From: Macrostomum hystrix
Lineage: Eukaryota; Platyhelminthes; Macrostomidae
Assembly (NCBI GenBank): GCA_950097015.1
Contig: CATNEN010000038.1
Location: forward strand, 17,494,001 to 17,558,000
Length of the DNA stretch: 64,000 bases
Direction of reading: 5' to 3'
Below, piece after piece: positions 40,593 through 50,984 of the stretch. A model generated the notes under the pieces. The model was not told the DNA's origin, made no database searches, and was given only the letters and a program-made list of their open reading frames with translations. The translations under genes and the position numbers were made by a program. Within the stretch, counting starts at the first letter, position 1; the number at the start of each line of letters is the position of its first letter.

Positions 40593-42151
40593 TCGGTCCT
40601 ATCGGTCCTAATTTCAATATCGGTCCTATCACGCCCTCCGAGGTTCGCAACACGCTTAAAAGCATGAAGCCTGATGCTGCGCCTGGTGTCGATGGGGTGC
40701 CTCCCAGGGTCCTCAGACTTCCAGAGCTTACTTCGGTGATCACCACGCTCCTCAACAAATATTCCGTTCTTGGAGGCGACGCCGGCGCCGAGGCTCCCTG
40801 CATCTGGCGCACCTCTAAGATTGTCTCAATTCCAAAGAAGGGCCTGTCCACCTGCCTGGACAACCAGAGGGGCATCGCTCTGGAGTGTACCCTGCCAAAA
40901 CTCCTCAATTCGATCCTGAGGAACAGACTGCTGCCGATCATCAACCCGCTTCTGCTGGGCGCTCAGAGTGGATTCCGCCCTGGCAGATCTACTGTTGAGC
41001 AAATAGCCACCGTCCGCTGCATCATCGAGTCCTGCATAACGCGGCAAAAGTCGGTTACCATCGTGTTCGTCGACTTTCGCAAAGCCTTTGACTCGGTCAG
41101 TCGAGCTGCCATCGAGTGGCTCCTCTCTTACTACGGTGTTCCACCAACTCTAGTGACGGCAATCATGGACCTCTACTCCGACACCCGCGCTTTTGTCGAG
41201 ATGAGAAAGGATGTCACCGAGACCTTCACTACCAGCTCCGGCGTTCTCCAAGGAGATACCCTAGCCCCTTTCATATTCATCATTATCATTGATTATGTCC
41301 TTCGCCGTTCCCTCTCTGAAGACGAAGCCTATGTTGTTGTCCGCCGCCGCAGCTCGCGTCACCCTGAGACCACGCTGGCTGCCCTCGCTTTTGCCGACGA
41401 CATCGCCCTGGTGTGCAGAGACCCTTCGGCCGCTCAGTCAGCGCTCAACAGAATCTGCGAGGAAGGTGCCAGAGTCGGCCTCGAAGTGAACGCTCGCAAG
41501 ACCGAGGTGCTCCACGTCGGCATCAGCGACCCGGCTCCTCTTACCCTTGCAAACGGTGACGAAATCTCTGTCTGCTCGGATTTTCGGTACCTCGGCTCGC
41601 TGGTGGTCTCTCCGGAGGACATCGTCGCCGATCGTCGTGCGCAAGCCTGGAGAGCTGCTCGACAGCTGAGCCCCATCTTCTGCTCGCCCGTGCCTGACCA
41701 ACTCAAAATCCGGATTTTTCGTGCTGCCGTAGAGCCGATATTCCTTTATGGCTTGGAGGCTCTCCCAATCACGGAATCTCGCAAGCGGGCTCTCGACGCC
41801 ACTTTCAGAGCCTTCCTGCGTTTCGCTCTGGACGTACGCTACCCCGAAAGGCTGTCAAACCGTGCGCTCGCTGCTCGCTCCTGCGTCCCGCCGGTGAGCT
41901 CCATACTCAGGGCGCGGAGACAGCGGCTTCTCGGCCACGTGTTACGCAGCTACGGACGCGGAGAAACCAACCCCCTTGCGATCGTTGTGCTAAATCCGCC
42001 AAGCGATCCTTTTCGACGCGGACATGCGCGCACTGAAACTCTCTTAAAGACCTTCACTAATGACCTACAGGCCATCAACCTCACTCCGCTTGAGGCTACT
42101 TCCTGCCCCTCTGAGCTTTTTCGCGAGCGTGTGAGCGCTAAGGGTCTCTGA
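40593..42151 (+). pseudogene. non-LTR reverse transcriptase, open frame without its N-terminus
   Basis: The frame is open from the insertion point to a TGA at 42151. Motifs in order: ITPSEVRNTLKSMKPDAAPG-DGVPP, RGIALECTLPKLLNSIL, GAQSGFRPGRSTVEQI, the first active-site block VFVDFRKAFDSV, SGVLQGDTLAPFIF, the catalytic AFADDIALV, GLEVNARKTEVL, FRYLGS, and the C-terminal RRQRLLGHVLR typical of RTE-like and related clades. No frameshift or stop is seen, so the copy is young; it lacks the endonuclease and a start codon and cannot be autonomous. The clade (RTE-like) is tentative. Residues encoded by 40523-40592 belong to host sequence. Confidence 0.9.
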
Positions 42152-42178
42152 CTCTTCAGCGTCTTAATAATAATAATA
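40593..42178 (+). mobile_element. non-LTR retrotransposon, 5'-truncated, 12-bp target duplication
   Basis: The element is flanked by the identical ATGGGAAAAATA at 40581-40592 and 42179-42190 and ends in a (TAA)5 tail rather than poly(A). It contains the reverse transcriptase and C-terminal part only, as expected for incomplete reverse transcription. It inserted into the dispersed repeat. Confidence 0.92.
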
Positions 42179-42475
42179 ATGGGAAAAATAGCGTGTTTAA
42201 CAGGATTCAATTTGCTACTGCTTATATACTAAAATATAATGATAGCTATTTTAATAAAATTAGTATACAATGTACATGTACTCTTGTAGGATCGAGGCTT
42301 CTTCCCCTTGGGCTGAGATTCGAACTTCCGACCGCTCAGTCAAATGTCCGAAGCTCCAAATATTGGACTACAACCTCCCTAATCCCCATTGATAATTTTT
42401 TAATGTTCAAACTTCGTTCGCAAGGATTTTTTACAATAGATGATTTAACAATCAACTTATAAGTCATCAACTTAC

Positions 42476-44038
42476 GATGCTTTAGAACTTGAGTTTCCCA
42501 ATGTCGTATTACCAAATCTGTGAGGCTCTCCAAGTGTCTGGCCGATGGCGCATTGAGCGAAGCGATAGTAGCTTGATTGCCTTCTAAGCCGGAGAAAAGA
42601 TTTATTCTGCTTATTGTATAATGTAGCGGTCGCAGGCAGCCGAAATGATACTGAAGCTGCTGCTTGGCAGTTTTCGATGATTTCTGACTAACTGAAACTG
42701 TATTTCAAGCGATAAAATATTATATTACAATTTTAAAAGCCTTTTATGCGCTTAGATATACGCTCGAACATAATAATAATAACTGGTTACACCCGCCCCA
42801 GTTGGGCCAGAGGTCCACCCGACAGCACAACCACCACAACTGTTCAGTCCATGGACTGGGAGGACGCCAATTAACCCAGCTAATGCTGGTACCCATTTAA
42901 TAGCTGGGTGAACTGAAGCAACGCAGAGTTATGTGTCCTGCTAAAGGAAACCAATTGTTGTCGGGAATCGTACCCCCGACCTTCAAGTCGTGAGTTTGAC
43001 GCTCCAACCACAAGGCTAAAACCTTAGATAGATAGGTAGATAGATTGTAGATAGGTACATAGATTGGTACACACAACCCAGTTAAGCCAGATGCACAGCC
43101 AGTGGAACAGCCGGTGTTCTAGCACGGCACTCCAAAAAGGTTGTATACAGCTACTCAGTCTATTCGAGTGGTTAGGTAATCCATTAGGTAAATTAAAGCA
43201 TTATGAGAATTAAGTGTCTATCTCATAGATAGTGTCCAAAGAGCTCAACCTTGAAACTCGACCATGCTTCTCCGAAACTGATTTGATAATCGCGCTCGAA
43301 AATCGATAGTCAGTGTACTTAAACTTCGATCAAATCCGTTGGCGGTGTTGCCGCCTCTAGCTGGTGCCACATGGCCAAAATTAGTCAGGCTAAGCTGCAG
43401 CCAGCGCACTTTCCTTGCCACGCGCAGCAAGTCATGGCAGGGCTGCCGAATCAGCTCATCTAAAAGGTTTGGGAAGCTTTATTTTGAACATAGCGTCTCA
43501 AAAACCTTGCTGTACTCGACCATATCACACCTGACATTAACCCTCTGGAGAATATCACACCTGACATTAACCCTCTGGAGAATATCACACCTGACATTAA
43601 CCCTCTGGAGAATATCACACCTGACATTAACCCTCTGGAGAATATCACACCTGACATTAACCCGATGGAGAATATCACACTTGACATCGACTCACTGGAC
43701 AATATCACAGCTGGTATTTCTTAAATATATGACGACATAAACAAATATGTCTTTAGTCCTCTTTCTTTTTAAGCTTCAAAGTCTTAAGAAGCTGCACTCT
43801 AGAAGTGCAGTATTATCATGTATAGTGAATCGGAAAACAGACTATATTTATTTGTGCACGCACAAGGCCAGACAGAACAGAATGATGGCTTCACAAAAAA
43901 TGTATCATAAAGACTGCCGTGCCCAGAAGCCTAGCAACTCTGTTCGACACAAGCGTAGTCTGCAAAATGGCTAGCTATGTATCATTACAAGATCGTAACA
44001 TGATTGAAAAAGATAAGGTGAAAAACCTTACGGCCCAT
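42476..44038 (-). CDS. partial gene of unknown function, three exons seen
   Basis: Exon 1 is 44038-44032 (ATG GGC C, in a CGCCATGGG context), exon 2 is 43459-43250, exon 3 is 42691-42476. All junctions are GT-AG and phase 1, and the predicted protein starts MGHELIRQPCHDLLRVARKV. Exon 2 continues RWLQLSLTNFGHVAPARGG, with TANGFDRSLSTLTIDFRARL; exon 3 has TAKQQLQYHFGCLRPLHYTI and ends ESLTDLVIRHWETQVLKH then C|GTAAGTTG. The helical, codon-biased look and the consistent phases argue for a real gene. No family recognised. The rest is not found: a retrotransposon and a piggyBac copy follow downstream. The 43460-44031 intron holds a 30-bp array and the next intron two SINE 2 copies. The start lies 106 bases after the stop of the gene upstream on the same strand. 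Confidence 0.6.
42765..43030 (-). mobile_element. SINE family 2, near full-length
   Basis: Reverse copy: (TAA)n tail complement at 42770, CAGTCCATGGACTGGGAGG, CCAGCTAATGCTGGTACCCA, GCTGGGTGAACTGAAGCAA, box B complement (GGGAATCGTACCCCCGACC) and the box A side at CCACAAGGCTAAAACC. Confidence 0.88.
43060..43240 (-). mobile_element. SINE family 2, strongly diverged second copy
   Basis: Retains ACACAACCCAGTTAAGCCAG, CAGCTACTCAGTCTATTCGA and GAGAATTAAGTGTCTATC in SINE 2 order. It lies next to the better copy and a GATA-type microsatellite at 43027-43065. Confidence 0.6.
43525..43710. repeat. 30-bp minisatellite, six copies
   Basis: Units AATATCACACCTGACATTAA + CCCTCTGGAG, the first four nearly perfect and the last two diverged. 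It lies in the first intron of the gene starting at 44038. Confidence 0.96.
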
Positions 44039-44064
44039 GGCGAAGCGGAAACGAACTATTTTCA

Positions 44065-44148
44065 CTGCACAAAGAATAACTCCAATATTTGGTACTCACT
44101 ACTTAAAGTTTTTGTTAAGTAGTCATTAGAAGACAAAAATTGTTTATT
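44065..44148 (-). promoter_or_regulatory. intergenic signals between two tandem genes
   Basis: On the minus strand the upstream gene's AATAAA (44148-44143) overlaps its stop codon, and about 80 bases on a 3' splice site (TTATTCTTTGTGCAG, ending at 44065) precedes the next start codon by 26 bases. With no matching donor nearby, the arrangement fits a spliced-leader acceptor in an operon. It may equally be a chance AG. Confidence 0.4.
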
Positions 44149-44540
44149 CATAAAAATTCACAGCTAGCAGATTCTCGTCCTTCCATGGGTCACAGCTTTG
44201 AACTTCATTTTGTTTAGTAGGTCGCAGATTTTCCTTTGCTAATACGAGGTACCATGAATAAAACATTGCTAAATTAATGATAAAAAAATACTTACAAGAA
44301 GATATTGGCCAGTTTGTCTTTCGAAATTTTTCTAAGCATCGCGCCTCGGTTCTATCAATTCTTGACTTAAACACTGTTTCCACTAGTTTGCCTGGAAAAT
44401 AATAGAATTTTCAATTACTTATTCTGAAATTTGTCAATTACACATGCTACAGAGACTAACTTACACTTATTTGTCCATTCTTCAGTTGAATCAATGGAAG
44501 CACTTTGGCTATGCTGTTCTGATGCCGAAGGATTTATCAT
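44144..44540 (-). CDS. 88-residue conserved-looking protein, 3 exons, function unknown
   Basis: Exons 44540-44465, 44391-44296 and 44238-44144, all junctions GT-AG in phase 1 (two are T|GTAAGT). Product: MINPSASEQHSQSASIDSTE.., then KLVETVFKSRIDRTEARCLE in exon 2 and KENLRPTKQNEVQSCDPWKD..AVNFYE in exon 3. There is no signal peptide or membrane segment; the middle exon looks helical and charged. I do not recognise the family; small ciliary or mitochondrial proteins are of similar size, but that is only a thought. Three consistent splice pairs in 400 bp make chance unlikely. The AATAAA starts inside the stop codon, so the 3' UTR is minimal. The next gene on the strand starts 106 bases further on. 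Confidence 0.65.
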
Positions 44541-46115
44541 TATTTGAAAAGAAGTTAGCTGATCTTAATTGTACTTTGTTAATATATATCTGAAAAATGT
44601 ATATGAAAATCAATAAATATTCTAATATATTTGTGGTGATTTTTGGACTGGTAAGAAATGCCATAAACTGCATAGCACATGACTTGAATATTAAATTCCT
44701 TAATTCTTAATGCTTAATTATTTAGTAATCATAATCTTTATTCATTTTTTCTTAATTATCATATCATATTATTTTATTATAAAGGTTTTTGCTATAATAT
44801 CATAATAACCATAATTATAATTATGCCACTTTTATGTACAAGTTATGACCAAGAAAAAATAATAAATATATAGCTACAACCTATAAACAATATAAACAAG
44901 GGCCTAATGTACATCACCAAGACTTGTAGCCCTAGAACACCATTTTGTTGTAATCTCTATGTCTCTCTCTCTCCAAAGCTCACGGCAGTTTTTACCCAAC
45001 CTTTAGGCACTAGTAAGAGTTCTGTGATAGCATGATGAATATGATAGAGAAAATAGTTATTGTTTATTTGTTGTAATGAGGTTAGAATTAGATTTATGAA
45101 AAATCTGTCATCAGCCTCACAGTCTTTTAAATTAGCTGCTGTTGTTGTCATAGCACTGAGACTGCTCTTTTTGCTGCCTTACATTTGCCTATTTAAACCA
45201 CCCTAGTTATGTTGCCTGAGCAATTTTACTTCTGAATAGCTGCTCCAACTTAAATTTGTGCCCTAATGGAGTGAATTTAAATAAGCTGCAGACACTCCTG
45301 CTAGGTGCGCAGGTGCGCAGTTGTTTTCAAGAAAAAGAGCACAAATCCGCAATTGCTATATATCTTCAGTCTGACTCAATGTAGTAATTTATTTCACGAA
45401 AAAATGTTGAAAGACCTTTTTTTGATCTCCATAGTGTATTTCTATAATTAGAACAGCTAAGGTTGTCTTTTCGCACTTGGGCCCTGCAGTGCATGTATTC
45501 GTGTAGGGGCATAAGGGCGCACTGTTTGTTATAAATCTACATACTTACGACAACTTTACACACACAAGGTGTAGCTGCATGGACAGGCATTTCTTTCTGC
45601 GCAGCCACGCAGGCAATTTTTCACAAGCACGCCGGACGCTGTCTCCATTGGCTCCAATAGGGATTTTTTGTGAACCTTCCTTTCTATCTACCTTCCTCAC
45701 ATTGCTGATTGGAAATCATTTACATTGATATAAATAAGAATTCTTAAATTTTTGCAAACAATTTTCTGCTTCTTCAGCTTTCATTTTACCTACAAAAGCT
45801 ATGTAGCTTTGTATGCACCCTGCATCTGTTTTAGCTTTGTAGACCAACAAACCAGTTAGGCATACCCTAGGGCCTATACTCTATAGCTCAATATGTTAGA
45901 CATTTAAAATGTAGCTATTAACAAAAAATATTAGCTAGGGCCTAGTCATATCCATATCTATAGGCTAGCTATGTATCTAGCTATATATGCTTATTTAGAC
46001 CTAGCTAGCTACTCTAACATTCTTTTGGATGACAATCATTCTTTAAAATACTTTTTTGACTGGCAATTACCTTTAAAATTTGTCTGTGGTGCTTTAACAA
46101 TCATAGTTAGTTAAA
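44541..46115. other. AT-rich region with one weak minus-strand ORF
   Basis: Mostly AT-rich unique DNA. The minus-strand frame 45151-44957 (MTTTAANLKDCEADDRFF.., 64 codons) has a usable start and could splice at AAAG|GTTGGG, and lies upstream of the 88-residue gene on the same strand; I cannot tell whether it is real. Confidence 0.3.
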
Positions 46116-46123
46116 CACTAGAT

Positions 46124-47279
46124 CAGCGGTTCTCAACCTTTTATTCAGGCGACCCTAATTTATTCCCTTGCATCTTTTTTGTTTGTTTGCGACCCCTATA
46201 ATAAGCATGCGACCATGCGATAGCCAGCGAACTTTGGTGTGGAGAAGGAAGGAACTGTGCTCAGCCCCCATTTCCTCGCACAGCGCTGTGAACAGTCGAT
46301 GATTCAGAGGTCAGCTTTTGATGAAATTCACCACGGGAACGTCTGTCAAGACGGCGTCGGTCAGCTGACAAGTCTTTGGCTGCCAGTGCTTCACGATGGA
46401 TGAAGCAATGTGTCCAGCTAGCGTCAGGCGTGACATCCTGGATGCGATTCACAGCACCACTGTTCTTTCATGTGCACGCTGCCTGTGCACGCTGGTTCAG
46501 TGATACCAACTGATGGAATTTGACGCCTTAACTTCTCCATGAAGTATACTTACGTGGCTTAGTCGCAACTTCAGGGTGCTGTGTTTGCAGATGGCGCTAG
46601 AGTTTTTTTGGTTTCATTGACTCCTTTGACAATAATGTGACTTCGCAGATAATGCATTGTGGTTTTTCATTCGCAGTTGTGAAACCTAACTCAAGAAATG
46701 CTTCATTATAACTGCGCTTAGGTGAGTTTGCAGACGATGCCATTAACAACAGATGAGATTGAATATCTAAATAGATGCCTCTAATCCTAATCTAACCCTA
46801 ATCCTAAGCAGGTTATTGTGCCTCCAATCGGCTAAGCCAAAAGGAATGGGAATGCGTTTAAATGTGGGGGTGGATTGTTGAGAGGAGTTCCTCCTCTGGG
46901 TAAGGAGTTGCGATCGTTCGTTTTAAGCTCGCTGGGGTAACAAGGTAAAAGGGAGACAGGGAAGGAAAGTTAGTTTTGCTTGTCGTGTGGTGTCGTGTGA
47001 CTCAGCCCATATCTAGCAGAACAGGCTTAGCTTGCGACTGCGTGCATATTTTGTGTTGCGACTTCAAGTTGAGTGCTAGGCCGCTAGTGCTATAGCCATT
47101 GCAATGTAGCTAACAGCCTTTGACTTACTTTTACTTTTACTAAAAATGTTTTACTCTAATATCTCTAAAGGGTTCTTCCCCAAAAAAAATACATTTTTTA
47201 TTTTTCTTTTTGCTGCGACCCCCAGAAAATGGTCACGCGACCCCACTGGGGGTCGCGACCCACAGGTTGAGAACCACTG
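46124..47279. mobile_element. hAT element with 8-bp target duplication
   Basis: Starts CAGCGGTTCTCAACCTTTT and ends AGGTTGAGAACCACTG, flanked by CACTAGAT on both sides (46116-46123 and 47280-47287). The TIR, the subterminal GGGGGTCGCGACCC palindrome and the 8-bp duplication are typical of hAT-Charlie elements. At 1156 bp it is an internally deleted derivative. Confidence 0.94.
46261..46452 (-). pseudogene. hAT (ZBED-like) transposase fragment
   Basis: The minus-strand segment WTHCFIHREALAAKDL corresponds to the H-C-x-I-H-R-x-A-L-x-x-K-x-L block of hAT-Charlie transposases. It is followed by frame decay. Only this piece of the roughly 600-residue enzyme is recognisable. Confidence 0.75.
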
Positions 47280-47287
47280 CACTAGAT

Positions 47288-48984
47288 CAAACAATCAGAC
47301 AATCAAACAAAAAACAAACAAATGTACCCAAAACTGCTTGATTCTCTGGCAGTGTTAAGCTCATTACAAAACAGTAATGGCAATATCAGTAATGATAGTT
47401 ATTGACCATTTGGTAATGAAAAAATACCAAAATAGTAATGTTGTTATTTTTTATTATTACTTTGTTTTTTACACTTTTACCATAAATCTCCCATATTATG
47501 TAAGTAAATATGTTGTAATATGTTGTCATATGTTGTAAATATGTGTAGCTTTGCTTATAGGTCATTAGTAATTACTCATATCATGTGTTATAATCTTGAA
47601 CATTGTCCACTTTTAAGACTCCATCATCATAATCACTCTCACTGATTTTGACCATTTTGGACATGGGTTTAGTATCTATGAGATCACATGAAGATTAGAT
47701 TGATAACATTGATGATTGATGACAATTTTATATCGTCATCAAAATAAAGTAACAGACTTATAATCTGTCTATCATCCTTATGTGTCTCATGACACATAAT
47801 GAGACACTCTCATGTCATTATGGTTAGAGCAATGTGAATTGAGTTGATTTCACATTCACATTTTCAGATTGCTACCCTGTGTACTGTGTACATATACATT
47901 AAAGCATAATTCATCTTATAGAAGCCTAGTCACATCACATCATGACTACCTAGCCATGATTCATGACATGATTTATGATCATCAGCCGTAAGGTTTTGTT
48001 GTTTGTAATGCTATATTTACAACCTAGCCACCAAATGGGGGCAATAGGCAAGTATACATTCGTAATACTATAAATACAAAGAATAAATGCTTGTATTATT
48101 CATTCAGACAGCATGGTACTCTCTAAGAGAAGCTTTAATAGCAATAGTATTTATGCGAATGCCTGCATCAACAGTCGTCAGTCATGGGAATTTAATTGAG
48201 TTCCTGAACATTATTTACAAACTAGATAAAAATAAGGAAATAAAGACAACATTGATGTTTATTTAAGCATATTGACAAAAGCTTAGAAGGCTTGTGACTT
48301 TAACACACTAATAGTAAATAGATACATTTGGTTCACTTATAATGTAAAAACACATGACTAATTTTATGTTTCCTGGAATAAAAACTCAAGTTTGAATATC
48401 CTTGCGTTTAATTCGCCGTACCATAGCGCTCGCGGTGTACACTCGGATAAACTACAAATCGATTAGATGCATTGCTAAAAAATTGTTACATTGATGAATT
48501 TAGGAACCTGCAACTGCTGTATTTGACAGATTGTGAATTTTTAATGTAGTTTATATATTTGGGTACATTCTATGTAAAGCACACAGGAATACAATGACGG
48601 ATCTTGAGTATATATCGTTCTGAGTAAGGTCTATTGAGCGTCTCGAGCAAGCCAAACCGCTTATCTTATTAGTACTCGTATTGGCAACTTTAGCAATATA
48701 TAGGAGGCTTCCCTGTTAAAAACATTTAAAACAATTACGCATGCAAAGCTCTCAAGTCAACACTATCGCAGCCTTTAGACTGATCAGCTCCTCAAAGTCA
48801 TCTCTCCTGCCTCGTCTCTCCTCTGTCAATCGGGTTTGCTTTTTTCTTCTGGATTCTCCCTCTCTTTTTGACTGTACAGCGTGCGCGCCAATTTATTTGA
48901 TGAGTTATTAGAAGGGTCGAGTTGTACGATTCCGTTAAATAAAATAATAACTAAAAGCGTCCAAAGAAGAAAAATTATCGTTCT
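47288..48984. other. AT-rich unique sequence
   Basis: No exon, RNA gene or transposon end that I can support. Confidence 0.45.
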
Positions 48985-48989
48985 AAATT

Positions 48990-49222
48990 AGCAATGAACT
49001 TCCCAAGTGCACTTCAGTTTACCTAGCTGTAAGGTTAGTAAGCAGCATGAGCTGGAACAAGGCCACCCACCCATATAATTTAGGTGATCGACGGCGTCTC
49101 TCACAGTATTCAGACTGAATTTAAAAAAGCACCACGTACACTGCAGCAGCTGTATTGGATGCGCCTGCAATATAGCTATGACTGCAGTGTCAGTGCTGTA
49201 CATCAGGCCCAACTGGGCTAAG
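48990..49222 (+). mobile_element. SINE family 2, 3' part
   Basis: CACTTCAGTTTACCTAGCTG, GGATGCGCCTGCAATATAGC and GTGCTGTACATCAGGCCCAA align in order with the 3' two thirds of the copy at 63509. No tRNA-like head. Confidence 0.75.
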
Positions 49223-49512
49223 TGAAATTTCTATTCCATCTATGCAGGTAATTTATTTTTTATAGTTGGCAAGCAATACCATACTTCAGTAGTTACATCC
49301 ATAATCCAAAGTCGATCAAAATTAGCTAGTTATTAACCGGAGCAAATAACCTGAGGGTGGTGATCGCACAAGCTCACTGTCTTTTTTGTCTATGGGGCAA
49401 AAGTTTTAGACCGTTGAGACCGCTGTTAAAATGCAGACTTGCTCGCGTTCTATGCGTTGGCAGTTAAAATGCGCTAAATTCATTAATCACTCACTTTGGT
49501 TTCACGCAAAAA

Positions 49513-49962
49513 ATGATCAACAACGGCTGCAGCGCCGATTGGGGTCATCAGGAGCAACGACAGCGCAATGAGATCGCCAGCATTGATTGGAAGGACTGCA
49601 TCCACAGGTGGAAGCGCAGCCGGGAGAAGTGGCGCACGGAGGCCATCCGCATGCAGAGTCAGCTCTGCGATGGAAACCGCAGCGCCATGCACTGGCGCCA
49701 GCAGGCGCTCAACGTGAACACCCAGCTGAGTGAGGTGCGCAGCGTACTGATTAGCTGGCGCGCGTTGGCTCTGCGCTCTCGGGAGGCCATGAACCAATGG
49801 CAGGGCGAGGCGGTCCGCTGGCGCGAGCAGGCGCGCCAGTGGAAGCAGCGCTGCTGCGAGCTGATGGAACATCGCGAAGATCAGCTGATAAGTCAGCTGT
49901 GCGGAGACAGTCAAAGCCGGGGCTCCAACTTACAGCGCAACGTGTGCCAACCTGGCTTTTAA
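49513..49962 (+). CDS. Trp/Arg/Gln-rich helical protein of unknown function
   Basis: A 149-codon single-exon frame, first ATG after an in-frame stop at 49465, with markedly GC-rich third positions compared with the AT-rich flanks. It is rich in W-R/K-x-x-A/R motifs (WKDCIHRWKRSREKW, MHWRQQALN, SWRALALRSREAMNQW, RWREQARQWKQ); ten Trp residues fall about 7-8 apart, as in an amphipathic helix or coiled coil. No signal peptide, membrane segment or known domain. The opposite strand also has a long frame (49914-49483), Ala/Leu-rich, which looks like the antisense shadow. It may be a gene, an exon of a larger gene or a transposon-derived remnant. Confidence 0.5.
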   Translation: MINNGCSADWGHQEQRQRNEIASIDWKDCIHRWKRSREKWRTEAIRMQSQLCDGNRSAMHWRQQALNVNTQLSEVRSVLISWRALALRSREAMNQWQGEAVRWREQARQWKQRCCELMEHREDQLISQLCGDSQSRGSNLQRNVCQPGF

Positions 49963-50430
49963 TCAGCGCAATTTTTTTCCGTGGCGTTTTTTGCGCAGAT
50001 GACATCCGTGACTGAACAATCTTAATCATCCCTGCAGTTTCTGCTTCATCTTTCTCAGATAGATGCAACTGCTCTGTGAATTTTTTTCACACGCTTACAT
50101 GTGACAAATATACACGGCACGAAAGAGGGCCTAAAAAACAAGGCCGGCAACAAGCTTTTTATTATATTGGATAAATGAAAATATTTTTTTTCAAGTTGAA
50201 GTAAACTCATGCAGATTGACTTGCTTTTTCTGTTTTGTTATTTTCAGTCTGAGTTTTCAAAGTTAAATCGGCAAAGGTCAAATATGTGAAGTATAGCAAT
50301 GTGGAATTTTTTGTCTTGCTAAGGGCAAAAATCCTTTCTTTTAGGTTGAAATTCGAACTACCGACGTTCTTGGTTCCAAATTAAAAAGCTTTCTGTTTAG
50401 CTCGTACAGCTTGTAGCCTATAGCCATTAT
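49963..50430. other. spacer with a SINE 2-like head fragment
   Basis: AT-rich. At 50330-50400 AATTCGAACTACCGACGTTC on the plus strand is the complement of a SINE tRNA-like box B region. No gene seen. Confidence 0.4.
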
Positions 50431-50483
50431 AGCATCGGCGGCGACTGCTTTTGTTGAAGGTCCCGACGGTCGCCGCCGATGCT
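50431..50483. other. perfect 15-bp inverted repeat (hairpin)
   Basis: AGCATCGGCGGCGAC at 50431-50445 and its exact reverse complement at 50469-50483, separated by 23 bases. The surrounding 350 bp are unusually GC-rich for this neighbourhood and contain open, exon-like stretches (50432-50524 ending at GA|GTAAGT; 50618-50780). Function unknown. Confidence 0.7.
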
Positions 50484-50764
50484 CCAGACGGCGATAAAGG
50501 GGACCCTGGTGCCTGGGATGATGAGTAAGTCCCTGCGACAGATGGACTCAGATTATTAAACTAATTATATGTATTCGCCATTTTTCTAGAGCTAGAGCAA
50601 TGCTAGTTGTCCGTGTCAGCAGGGTCTTCGGCAGGAATCACTGAATATCTCGAAGATTCTGACGTTCCCGTTGGATGTCTCCTTGCTCGGCCCCTGATCG
50701 GGGGCCTTGTGGAGGCATGCGTCCATTTGCTCTTCGGTCTGCAGAAGATGCGGAAACGTCGAGA

Positions 50765-50945
50765 GGTCCGACCACGAACTTTTTCAACAATGCAATATAA
50801 TGCGTTTGAAACAAAACAGTTAAAAATAAATTGTTTATTCATACTTGCAGAATCTAAAAACAACTATTTAATTTAAAACATTATTCTTATTGATTGAAAC
50901 TATACCACAGCGAGTTGAAGTGCTGTTAAATAACTATAACTGCGG
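50765..50945 (+). repeat. dispersed repeat, copy 1 (direct copy at 56365-56560)
   Basis: CAACAATGCAATATAATGC, AACAAAACAGTTAAAAATAA, CTTGCAGAATCTAAAA and TACCACAGCGAGTTGAAGTG occur in the same order here and at 56365-56560 with few differences. Same orientation, about 5.6 kb apart. Family unknown. Confidence 0.85.
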
Positions 50946-50984
50946 ATTGGCGGTAACTGATCACTGATCATTGATTACTGCCAT

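Noticed and set aside
43747-44122. plus-strand short frames opposite the tandem minus-strand genes
   Set aside because: No consistent splice junctions; the minus strand offers matching phases across several exons instead.
49483-49914. 143-codon minus-strand frame opposite the Trp-rich ORF
   Set aside because: Ala/Leu/Pro composition expected from the antisense of a GC3-rich coding strand; the plus strand shows the more ordered pattern.
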